64,000 nucleotides of DNA, taken from positions 2,914,001 through 2,978,000 of the forward strand of contig OZ176054.1 in assembly GCA_964247055.1 (NCBI GenBank). Reading direction: 5' to 3'. The position numbers and the translations under genes were made by a program. The notes under the pieces are model-generated. The model ran no database searches, was not told the DNA's origin, and saw only the letters and a list, made by a program, of their open reading frames with translations. The stretch is from Paragordius varius. Lineage: Eukaryota; Nematomorpha. Positions 13,401 to 24,321 of the stretch are shown piece by piece; the first letter of the stretch is position 1, and each line of letters starts with the position of its first letter.

Positions 13401-16400
13401 AATATTAATTTTATCACCGACCCCAAATGGGGTCGCGACCCATAGTTTAAGAAGCCCTGATTTATATAGTTAAATAAGTTTTTTTTGAAATATTTTCCTA
13501 GAAATAAATATGCCTATTTAAAGTTATTATAACAATTTCCTTTACACTCCATATGTTTAGCTATTTTGATACACGTCGGGCTCAGTCCCGTTTAAAGGAA
13601 TAAAACGGTCAACCGAATAGGCATCTTTAAACAATATTTTCCAATTTAAATCAATGGCCAAAAAGATGGTGACATATAAAGATCAAGTTGAACAAATATA
13701 TCCAAATTATAAAAAAGTTGCATTAACTTTATAATACCAATTAGAAATGAGTTAAAAGAAACGGTTTTTGTACCATGTCGCATATGGTTTTAAAAATTTC
13801 GCTCTTACATTATATTAACATATTAAAAGCTTAAAAATAAACATTATTATCGTTAACAATATTAATAAACTTGGACATTTTAATTTTTAAAGTAATCGTC
13901 TTCGACATCACAGCGATTCATTAATAAGGTGTGTGTTTATAATTTTTAAAATACTTTTTTGATTTAGTTTTTAATTACACTGCTAGATTTCAACCTACTT
14001 AAAATTTTTTTCATATTTTATATTTTAGAACTATTAAGTTTGAACACAAAAAACCCAAACTTATTCACGTAGAAACAGGAGATATAAGGACAATATGGCC
14101 AATAGAGAAGTATGGATGTTCATACCTCCATCAAATTAATTGCTCTTTTCGTAATTGTTATCTCACTGATTGGAATGATCCATTGATTAATTCTAAATTC
14201 CCTTTCATCCCGGTCAAACGAAATAAAATTCAGTATAATGATCAAGCTGATCTTATCCTTTGGCGTGAAGGTTTAGCCTCACCCTTCATGACTACCTTAA
14301 GGCGAAAAAAACGAAATTTCGATCAGATATGGATGTGGCATTCTTTGGAAAGTTCAGATACATTAGTTCCTCAATTGGAAGAATTTGTTCAAGGTTACAA
14401 TTGGACAGCTACTTACAAAAGTAATTCGGATATTGTTACGCCTTATGCAAAATATGTCTTATCTCATTTACCTGATAATATCGCCCCGCAATTTTATAGA
14501 TTATTAACGAAACGAGAAATAAACAAAGCTATAACAAATTTTCAACAAACATTTGTCCATCCATACTTTGGTACCAACTATTCGAGTTATAATACAAGTT
14601 GGTTATCCCCCTCTTCTTCGATAATCAAATATCTACAAACGAAACAAATGATTTTAACTACATCTAAATTGTCACAACATATTATTGATAAAACTTTTTT
14701 ACTTAAGCGCAAGTTTGCAGCATGGTTCGTTTCCAATTGCAATCTCAATCGACGTTTACATTACGCCAAAGAATTGATAAAATATATTCCCATTGATATA
14801 TATGGCAATTGTGGTCCCTTAGTATGTCCTCGTGTGCTAGATAGCTGCTGCAAAGATATGCTGAAAAGAGATTATAAATTTTATTTGGCTTTCGAGAATA
14901 CTGAAGTACCAGAATACGTAACGGAGAAATTTTTTGAAAACGCGTTAAAGTATAAACTATTAATATTTTTGGTAATTTTTTTAAGATAAAGGAAACGATA
15001 GAATTATATAGCCTAAATCAGGAATGTCCAACACAAATATCTTTGCGGCTGCTTTGATAATTTTGTTTATCGATTTTTCGCTAAATTATGGATGATATAT
15101 CTTTTAAAAATCAAATTTTATATTTTTTGACATTTTTAGAGCATTTTTGCATATCGAAAAAAGCTTATTGGACATCCCTCGCCTAAATAATTGAAAAATA
15201 AAAAAGTTGGTTGTAATGCATTCATTATATTTTAAATATGTTTAACACTTCGATTCAAATTCGGGTATTTAAATACAGACTAAATTTAAGTTAGGATTTA
15301 TAAAAAACTACAGAAGGAAACAGTCCCAATTTAAATTTATGCTTTTAACCTAATAAAAATTATATAAATATGCCAAATTATCTAAATAAAAATTTGTTTT
15401 GAAAAATCCATGTCAAACTACTTCGTCGCCATTTTTATTTTATAAAATTGCTGTAAAATATCGTCTTCATTTTATTTTAACGGTAAAATTAAAGCTAATT
15501 TTTTATTTGAATATCTAACATTGATAGAAATATAAAAAGCGGTTTATTTTGTATTATTTTTAATTTTAGCATTGCACACATGTCACGTTGACCAAATTTT
15601 TACCTTTCGGTTTTAGCTTAAAATAAGTAATATCAAGTATTTTTGAATAATTTTATATATTTCGGTTTATTAATGTTATATAAGTGTAAAATTTTGCCAT
15701 GGTTTCGATTCCTTCCATATTTTTTAAAAAATTTAATTTTAAACAGACCTGGGGGTATCCAACTACCTCAATTTGAATCGTAGGACTGAAATGAATGTGT
15801 TGTATCCAGGTGTTAAATAATTGGACAAAATTTCAATATTTATTATAATTAATTGAATAATAATAGTGGGGCCATTGAAAATGTAGGTATTTTTTTAGTT
15901 ATACATAATGCAGTCATTTTTTAGCCTATAAAATGTAATTATTTTCCATGAAAATGGAAAGCAAACTTAACGGAAAAGATATTAATACACATAAAATTAA
16001 TTCATAACCGTACTTATATAATTCAAAAATAGTATAAATTCAATATTTTTTTATCAATAATACAATTTTTTAAAAGCTTAAAAATGAAATTAGGCAATGA
16101 ACAATTTTATATTAGCAATGAATACAAAGTTATGTTTAACTCATTCATAAATAAAATATTGCATTTAGATACGATTTAGTACCGATAGTTTTAGGAGCCA
16201 GGCCTCAGGATTATAGTAAGATTGCACCTCCATTTTCTTTCATACATGTTGATGAATTTGAAAGTCCGGTCCATTTATCTTTATACTTATACATACTTAT
16301 TGCGAATCCTCATTTATATGCAACTTACCTGGCCTGGAAATATATACCCTCCCTCATTAAATATAAAAATGAACAAGCAGAGCAAACAAGTTATTTATTT

Positions 16401-16669
16401 TTATGTAAACATATTTGCGATTGCCAGTTTTTAATCTTATATGACCGGGTAGCATTAACGAAAAAATTCTATTGGCTGAATGTGAGAAAGCGAAAAAAAC
16501 ACATTACATCAACCATTTTTAAGTCATACTACTTTTTAATGTAAATGCTATCGGGCAATAATTTATGAAAAACTAATACTCTATTTTTACTCGTATCGAT
16601 GCTATTTCGGCTTAAATTGGCTAATTACAATAACAAAATCAAATCGTAATGTAATTTAATAATTTCATG

Positions 16670-16700
<31 letters not shown>

Positions 16701-16891
16701 ATCCAAGGTTTTAATCAGGGTTGACTATATTTACTTAAAAGTTAACACACTGTCCCATTCAAACATTAGGACTTAATAAAGATTGGTATAATGATCAATT
16801 TATCGATACGAAATTTTGGTGTCGAGTATGTGGCATGTTAAATCTGGCTCATTATCAGGGAATGAAGAGGACATACGATATGCTAAGTTAA
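10407..16891 (+). CDS. Alpha-1,3-fucosyltransferase family protein (GT10)
   Basis: Exons 10407-11047, 14029-14949, 16169-16389 and 16770-16891 join in frame (about 634 aa). It is a type II Golgi-membrane architecture: a short basic N-terminus, a membrane span at about residues 19-40, then a stem of roughly 200 aa. The GT10 catalytic domain carries the family hallmarks WFVSNCNLNRRLHYAKEL, DIYGNCG, then FYLAFENTEVPEYVTEKFF. Across the exon 2/3 splice it reads NALKYDLVPIVLG, followed by FIHVDEF and a C-terminal FWCRVC. Known role: transfer of fucose from GDP-fucose to N-acetylglucosamine on N- or O-glycans. The stem is long for the family. The exon 3 donor (ACAA|GTTATT) is weak and was chosen because it keeps phase with the final exon; the last about 45 residues are therefore less certain. 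Intron 1 carries a 1.3 kb transposon. Confidence 0.9.
11048..12127. other. First part of fucosyltransferase intron 1
   Basis: Non-coding AT-rich intron sequence before the hAT-like insertion. Nothing recognisable. Confidence 0.5.
12128..13459. mobile_element. hAT-like non-autonomous transposon (1332 bp)
   Basis: Terminal inverted repeats CAGGGCTTCTTAAACT and AGTTTAAGAAGCCCTG are perfect over 15 bp or more. Subterminal GACCCC / GGGGTC with GTCGCGACCC is typical of hAT (Charlie-like) ends. An 8-bp target duplication ATCTATAT / ATTTATAT (7 of 8) lies at 12120-12127 and 13460-13467. The interior has no transposase. It holds 4-5 diverged tandem units spaced about 140-310 bp, each with a TGGCGCATTTTTC-like or GTAGCTCCTAACCC-like block. 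It lies in intron 1 of the fucosyltransferase gene. Confidence 0.85.
15019..15180. mobile_element. 162-bp hAT MITE, family 5 copy 1
   Basis: The left end CAGGAATGTCCAACA and right end TTGGACATCCCTC are inverted. They are flanked by a perfect 8-bp target duplication GCCTAAAT at 15011-15018 and 15181-15188. Internal sequence GGCTGCTTTGATAATTTT matches the copy at 19202-19356. The exact duplication implies fairly recent insertion. Confidence 0.85.
15243..15815. mobile_element. MITE family 2, copy B
   Basis: About 573 bp. It begins TAACACTTCGATTCAAATT and ends with AGGTGTTA. Subterminal GATTCAAATT blocks face each other near both ends, and the body matches copies A, C and D. No coding capacity. 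This is the most complete copy in the forward orientation. Confidence 0.75.
16670..16698. repeat. (TA)n microsatellite
   Basis: About 14 uninterrupted TA units in fucosyltransferase intron 3. Confidence 0.9.
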
Positions 16892-17459
16892 ATCAAGAAA
16901 AAAGAATCATTAAATTTATCAATATATACCTCATCTAAATATATATGTAAATAAATGATATTTTATCTTATTGTAAATTTTATTTAAAGTTAATCTTACA
17001 CCTTTTTTTTCATAAATAAACCATTTTTTACAATGTCGCTTTTTGCCAAAGCAGTATTTTTTTAAATCAAATTTTATACAGAATCATTTAAATGGCAAAA
17101 TATTTTAAAGGGTTTACAATGGTGTATCATTAGAATAAATTAAAAATTTTTTTTGGCGAAAATGAAGTATAAGTTGTCTAAAAAGTCCAAGTTGATTTTA
17201 CAAAGAATCAATAAATTTCAAACTTCCGCACACGGTTAAGCCAAACTCATGTTACCGTGTTTTAGAGATTATAATAAAATTAATGCAGCACCTCTTATAA
17301 ATTATATGAAAATACAAAATTAGATATTATATTATCAAATTTTTTCAGTTATGTTAACAAAGCCAAAATACCTAATTAAAATAAAATAAAAAACTTTTTA
17401 CACATGTATCATTTATTAATAAAATATCGTATATCGTATAAAAATTCGGTGTGCAAAAT
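16892..17459. other. Convergent intergenic region, fucosyltransferase / MRPS5
   Basis: 568 bp between the two stop codons, so it carries both 3' UTRs. AATAAA-type signals are too frequent in this AT-rich DNA to pick one out. Nothing else seen. Confidence 0.5.
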
Positions 17460-20400
17460 TTATTCTTCAGCGTCTGCATTTTGTTGTTTTCCAATCCTTC
17501 TGTCCCTAATAATTTGCACGTCTTCAGGCGTTAGCGGGTGCGGAGGTTTCCCAGTTATTTCCCATTCAACCCGCATTCGTAAACGAGCTTCTTCCATGTT
17601 ACGATTCTAACACGACATATTGACAGTAAAGCTTTAAAAGTGAATGTAAAATTTTAAAGCTTTCTAAGAGAGCAATGATTAGAAAATAATTATGAATTTC
17701 AATTTTAAATTTGGGGAGAAGAGTATAAAATGATACTAAGAAATAAGGTTTTACATATATTACGAATACACATTGGTCGGCATAAAATACAACTTTTGTG
17801 GGAAAAAAATCCGTTTAAATTTTAAATTAGACATAAATACATAGAACAATAGATGTAATCAATTTGTCCAGAAAAAACAATGAAATAGTAATCATCATTG
17901 CACATAAATAATTTGGCACAAAAAGGAAAAAAATATTTTCCCCATAAAAGTTATTAAAAATGGGTCAACTAACATACATACACCACCGAAAAAATTAGAC
18001 TATTAATTTGAATAAAATCGGATAAATACTATGCATATGACATGTTTAGTTGCCAAATATATTGAAATAAGCGTTTGAATTAATGATGTTGCCAAGAATA
18101 AGGCTGATGATATAAAAATAATTATTGAAGACGCTTGATAAATCTAAACTTTTTGAAACATTTTACCTAGGAAAATTACAGTATGCATTTTAATGGTTGC
18201 TTATAAACACTATAGTAAGGCAATCAGCAACACAGTAGTGTATGGAAAAAACAAAAAAATGAAATAAAAATAGTCTTTTATTATCACATTACTTTGTTAT
18301 TTTTTGTTTTTTTTCCATACACTACTGTGTTGCAAATTGTCCAACTATATTGTGAAATAAGCAACCATTAAAATGCATATTGTAATTTACAATATATACA
18401 TACCATAAATATTAAAGCAAAAAATGTGTTAATATATAAATATCATCACAACCACAAATATATCGGAATAAAAACTAATGAATCAATGTATGCTTTAAAA
18501 CAAAAAAGATACCCTATGTTTATATCGCATATATCGATCGTAACCGGGTAAATTGACGAAACCACGTTTCTTTCGTTCAAACCAATTTTTATTGAGGTAA
18601 AGCTTTCCACCTTCGGTGTACATTGTTTCGAAATCGTATTTATCCATTTCACCCATGTATTCTGCAGGGAGCTCAGGTTCTTGTTGAGGTGGTCGTTTAC
18701 ATACAGGGCGTTTTGGAATCACAATTTCTGTCTCGTAACAATGTAATGTATATATATAATTTTTTTATTAAGTATAAGTTTAACTATATATCTTTAAATT
18801 CCCCTTGAATAAAATTTTAATCGTTTATCGGTTAATGGATTCCTATATACTATACTCAAAATTTTCTTACCCTGAATTTAAGAAACATAATAGTATTTTT
18901 TTTCCACAATAAATCTCAAATTTCCAACTTATGGCTGTGACAGCTTGGTGTGCAAAAAGACTAATCTGAAAATTAATCAAACTTTTAAGCAAAAGCTTGC
19001 AGGTGAATGCTACATAATAGACGTATAAACTTGCTAAGAAATGGATTAAAACAATAAACCTAAGACTCACCGCTTCAAATATTAACAAAGTGCAGACAAG
19101 GCTATTTTCACCATTTCATGAGGAACAATAAATTAAAACACAATCCTGCTAGAATAAAAAAAAGTAAACTCAGAAAAAAACGGACGCAACAATTAATAGA
19201 TCAGAGGTGTCCAACACATATTTCTACGCGGTCTGCTTTGATAATTTTTGTTTTTTTTAAATATATTTTAAGCCCAATTTTGGATGATATAGCTTCAAAT
19301 AATCGTATTTTTTTTGGAGCACTTTTGCACAGTGAAAAGCCCGTTAGAGATTCCTGTAATAGATACCAACCTATCTCCAACATATCTCTATTCTGATCAA
19401 TATATACTCAGACAGATGAGCCTATAAAAAACTTGTTTATCAAGTCCTGTAAAAAGTTGAATTATCAACTACGCTGACTCTTTCTTATTTCATTCACTCG
19501 TATGAGCTATCTAGGAACAATAACGATCTAAAATATATGAATTTTTAAAATTTTGAATTGCGGCTTTTTAATATAAAACTTATTTAAGTCTTATTAATTA
19601 TGGGTATATTTGTCTAAAATAATGCCTAAATAAGTATAATTTCGTATAAATTAAATTTTTCCAGGAAGAAATAAACAAAACATATTAATATTTAAACCAT
19701 TTTTTGCAAAAATAATAATTTGGACCATTAATAATTTTGAGTTTTAAAAAACAAACATTCATTTTAAAATCATATTTACCCGAATTTCCAAACAAAAAAC
19801 TATCCTTGTTAAAATTATTGCCGTTTGACAGTTCAGTGTCTTCATTTACCATATTTTGTGCTTCTAAAAGTTGCAAACTTTCTTGATTAGGAGCCGCCAA
19901 GATCCAGGGTAAATTTCCACATTCCGGTTTAAATTCTACCACATATTGACCGGTTCTATTGGCTAATTGTTGATACGTTTCCTTTATATATGTTAACAAA
20001 AAAGAAAGTTATTTTATTTTATAAAGCACTGCAATAAACTATATAATATAGAATGCGATTTACAGGCCATAATTTAACCTGTATACCAATTTACAAATTC
20101 AATAATTAATTAAATGAAAACGATCAAAAATAGATATTTTACATCAAATTTCATTTAAAAAATAAACACCTTTTCAAGTGGCAAAATAAAAAGTGTAAAA
20201 TTTCCATTTTCCCAAGTTAAATTTTGAGAAAAAAAAGTAATATAAATTAACCTGTTGAGCCAACATTGAAATAACTGCTGAGGTTATGTTTAAATAATTT
20301 TTCATGGAGCCTTCAACACGGGCATACAGATCTTTAATGCCAGCGCATTCACATATGGATTTTATAACTCTGTGACAAACTAGACCATGACCTTTTCATC

Positions 20401-23400
20401 GTATAAAAAAAAGTAATAATATGTGAGTTTGACTTTTAATAAGATATGAGTTGATACAAACTATGATATTTATTTATTTGGGATAAGGTTTACAACCGTG
20501 GTGTTGGTTGGGGCAGTAAAACGCGCTAATGTCAAAGGCCAGTTACTAATTAACTGTAAAATCATTATTTGTGCATAAGGGCATGTGTTACGTAAAAAAT
20601 TGCCTCAGAATAACCATGAAGTATGAATATTATGAATATAAACTACTTCGTGGCAAAAAAACTCCGATCTAGAGGCTTACCCTTGAAGATTACATGTTAA
20701 CGCAAATTTTAAAATATCAATGCGGAATTTTACATATTTTAAATCATTTTAATTTTTTTATATGATCACTTTGCTTATGTGAATGTAGGTAGAGCAATAA
20801 ATATAAATTAAATTATTTATCAATTATACACAAAAAATAAAATTGTATTCTAATAAAAGTTAAGGAGATATTCAATTTTTATGTAATTTCAAATAATTTT
20901 ATATTAGATTTAACCAAGTAATATATGTTCCGTAATTTATAATTTGTTATAAATATATTTATATATTAAACCTGGAGCACGTTTGAACATAAACACTTTT
21001 GTTTTACCCATACCCCCATACAATGTGTGATAAACTATAAAACATAACAAAAAAATAATTAATTGTATAATGGAAAAAAAAATAAAATTTATTAAAAAAA
21101 TGACAAAAATACTTGTTCGTTGGTCATAACGCTCAATGTAAACCAAATTTTTAAAGGCTCGATTTTTAGCGATCCGCAATGCTGATCTAGCTTCCTGAGA
21201 ATTTGCTTCTGCCCAACCTTTTAATATAAATGTCGTAAAATATAGATAGTCAATCTTATAAAAAAAATTATACTTAAAAGTTTGGAAATTTTAATCTTTT
21301 GGTTTTATAAAGTACAAGATATCATTTCTTGTTTATATTGTCTAAGGGCTGATTTATATGGGCAAGTAATGTTTAAAGTTAGAGGTCCTTTAACACATTA
21401 TTAAACAAAGCAATAAAATTATATAGCCTATGTTGAATAAATTAAGGACAAAAATATGGTTAACTTTTAAAAAACTGACCGCCATTATAAATACTCAAAG
21501 ATAATTGTTCAAAAAAACTTAAATAAAAAATTAATATTGTAATTTCATAAATTGTTTTAAATACTATAAAGTTTGTTATTAACAAAATTTAAACCGATTT
21601 TGGGAGATTTGTTCTTGATTTATATAATTAAAACATAATACATTTGCATTAATAATATATTAGTTAACTAGTTAAGACGACCGCCTAAACTGCATTTATA
21701 AATTATAAACGGTCGATTCGCTTTTAAATATTTTAACGGTTAAATAAATACATCAGTAATCTCAACATTAAAAATCTATAAAACAAACCACATACCTATT
21801 AGACCATGATGATTCCCAGTTATGACTATACAGTTAAAATAACGTTTTCGACCCATGTTTCCTGTCATACGACAATTTATACGCAGCCTTATGATGCGTG
21901 AATCAAAATTCAAACCCCAAAAAAGTTCTCGAATATTGCGCGGTTTATTTTCAAACGTTGCCAAATATTTCTCTTTTTCACGTTCAGGCATATTTTCTAA
22001 CGAAAGGCTTTGTAAAGAAGATTGTTGTTCATTTGTGAGAAAGTTATCTGTAGATGTCATCTTTTTTATATCACCAGAGGTGGTTTGTGGTTGCTGTTTT
22101 TTATTTGTCGATTCAAGTGCCATTTGTTCACGCTTTAGATGAACGAAATATGTCATGTAATTAGGTATAAAAATCTGTCTTTTTTTTACTAAAAACGGCG
22201 ACATTTTTTGGATTAAAACGGATTAATATTTTATATTTGAATAAAAAGTAGTGTTATTTTTTAATGAAAAAATATTTGCAAATTGGATTAGATGTGTTTA
22301 AGAATGAGGAAATGTTGAATTTAAAAGAAAAAGTATTATTAATAGATAGAGCAATAAATAACAGGGATTAGACCCGGAACCGCTTTTAGTATAGCATATT
22401 TTGGTCTCTCTGAACCTAATTTAAAACTGGTTCCATGGTTTTTTGGTTTAAGAGTTTACGAATAAACTTTATTGTGTTTTTTTAAAAAAGTTTAGAAAAA
22501 TACACTATTTATATAATATGACAAAATTATATTAAAATATGAAAAATTAAATCAACTTTATTAATACTGTTAATAATTCCGATTCCAGTTCACAAAAACA
22601 CTGTTTCTATTGCCCCAATTAAAATTGTTAAAAATTAAAAGATTCCCTTTTCTTAATCAATATACGGTTATATTGACAAAAAAACAATGCCAAAAATATA
22701 ATATTTCATTTTTATTAAAACCTAAACATTTTATGCTATTTAAAGTCAAATATTTAATATACTCCAAGACAATACTTTCTAATAATGCCAATTAATTATG
22801 ATTTAACATAGATAGATTAATTAAATAAAAAGTAGTTTATATACAAAAAAAGATTAAACAAACACGTTTAGTTGATACCAAATAAGTTTGTTGTTTTGCC
22901 AAATATTTGATGGCACCTTCGGGTAAACCCAGCTTTCGGCCACCCATATGACCGCCGGACCAACCCCTTTCCTCCGGAGCCGGTTTTATTGCCTTGAATC
23001 GAAACATTTTGTCCCTTGATATGGCGATATAAAATTATTAAATTAATATTTGTATTACAAAATAATGTAGAGTGTAGCTTCCCCCTATAAAACAAACGTA
23101 GCCCATAGTAAGTTTGTTGATAAAAAAAGTGCCTTTAACTACTAGCTTATTTCAACTTAAAGTAAGGTCTAGTGTTAAGTTAGGATTGTTTAAAGTGAGC
23201 CACAAAAATAAAAAATTGAAATATATTAGCATGATACTAATATTAAGCATCATCATTGGAAAAATTGAAAATAATAGTATAATTTTTTTAAGGGTCATAC
23301 AGGGGTTGGCTAACCATTTATTTTCCCAACAATCGGGATTGTCTATTTACATTGTGTGTCAAATATAGAAGTCCGTATAGAAAGATATGATAGATTTTCT

Positions 23401-24243
23401 GATTAAAATTAATTTGGGGATTAAACGGCATATAAGCGGAATAAATACAAAGTGTGTATATATATGTTATTTATAATGGGCTCGTTATATATTTCTATAA
23501 TTAAATCTAATTGTCCCAAAATAAATATTTTATCTTAGGCAGACACCTCATTTCATTCAATCGTTTTTGGCGTTCAGGATCGGGAGGAAGTTCCTGGATT
23601 TGAGCGATTTCTTTTCCTTCCCTCATCAGTGGAGATGTTAAACCGGGCCAAGCCATATTTTGAGGACCTAAAGTTAAAAATTAGGAGAGTAAAACTAAAT
23701 CGTGTGGTTATAAACGATATGTTGATAAAAATATGAGCTTTTCATACCAAATACAAATACTAGTTGAATATTTATATTTTAAAGTCGCTATATTGATCCA
23801 AAGTAAATTTCGATTAAATTGTAAATCTAACGAATAAAATTTGGTTAATATCGTCCAAATCCAATTAAAAATGTATTACGCAATACGCAAAATACCTAAA
23901 AATTAAAATAAGATCAAAATTTAATGTAAAACAACGATTTATTGATAAAAAATTGTGTATTTATACCTAATCCAATGACTTGTCCGCGGTTGAGGTCTCG
24001 CTGAACTCTGCGATTTTTTCCCTTTCCGCGACCTCGTTTTTTTCCAGCATTACTTACACTGATAACTCCTTTCCATAATTGAGTAGCCGATACTAAAAAT
24101 ATAATTTTAAAAATCTTACAATTTTGAAAGAATGTATTGTGAAACTTTGTAGAGGTATGAAAGTTATTAAATTGTAAATTAATTATAGTTTTGTCAAAAT
24201 TCCAAGCAAGGATTTTTAACCGATTCGCCGTAAAAGAAAGCAT
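17460..24243 (-). CDS. MRPS5: Mitochondrial small ribosomal subunit protein uS5m
   Basis: Eleven exons: 24243-24120, 24092-23967, 23667-23547, 23014-22866, 22188-21796, 21217-21113, 21034-20972, 20391-20252, 19981-19780, 18727-18513, 17606-17460. All junction phases agree and give about 594 aa. Matches to MRPS5 in order: SATQLWKG, GKKRGRGKGKNRRVQRDLNR, then PEERGWSGGHMGG. The S5 RNA-binding fold follows at about residues 268-330 (FNCIVITGNHHGLIGWAEAN, ALRIAKNRAFKNL). The S5 C-terminal fold is CHRVIKSICECAGIKDLYAR ... ETYQQLANRTG. It acts in the mitoribosome small subunit; the N-terminus (MLSFTANRLKIL) is basic and suits a targeting sequence. The last two exons add about 120 charged residues beyond the human-type end. 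Intron 1 is 27 nt. It shares a 78-bp divergent upstream region with NELFA. Confidence 0.93.
18177..18384. mobile_element. MITE family 4, palindromic (mariner-like)
   Basis: About 208 bp, nearly a complete inverted repeat. The left arm starts TACAGTATGCATTTTAATGG and the right arm ends the mirror image at CATATTGTA. Both inner arms carry GCAACACAGTAGTGTATGG or its complement, around a short AT-rich centre. It lies in MRPS5 intron 10 (17607-18512). A single half of the same sequence lies at 41838-41912. Confidence 0.8.
19202..19356. mobile_element. 155-bp hAT MITE, family 5 copy 2
   Basis: Begins CAGAGGTGTCCAACACA and ends GTTAGAGATTCCTG. It has a perfect 8-bp target duplication TAATAGAT at 19194-19201 and 19357-19364. 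It shares the internal CTGCTTTGATAATTTTTG block with 15019-15180. Lies in MRPS5 intron 9. Confidence 0.85.
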
Positions 24244-24321
24244 GGTTTACCATATGATGCAAACCATTCGAACGTTATTCAGATGATATAAAATTAGTTA
24301 GAAATAATTTGAAAAGGCAAA
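24244..24321. promoter_or_regulatory. Bidirectional MRPS5 / NELFA promoter region
   Basis: Only 78 bp separate the two start codons, which face away from each other. Both 5' UTRs and any core promoter elements must fit here or overlap the first exons, unless a trans-spliced leader is used. No TATA box or initiator stands out. The promoter role is inferred from geometry. Confidence 0.7.

Larger units (their letters stand above)
14950..16168. other. Fucosyltransferase intron 2
   Basis: Contains a 162-bp hAT MITE (15019-15180) and a full copy of MITE family 2 (15243-15815) almost back to back. The rest is plain AT-rich sequence. Confidence 0.6.

Noticed and set aside
16222-16434. 70-codon plus-strand ORF
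   Set aside because: It overlaps fucosyltransferase exon 3 in another frame; the true frame reads YDLVPIVLG.
21855-22142. 95-codon plus-strand ORF
   Set aside because: Antisense of MRPS5 exon 5 (the 393-nt exon), which has clear ribosomal protein homology.
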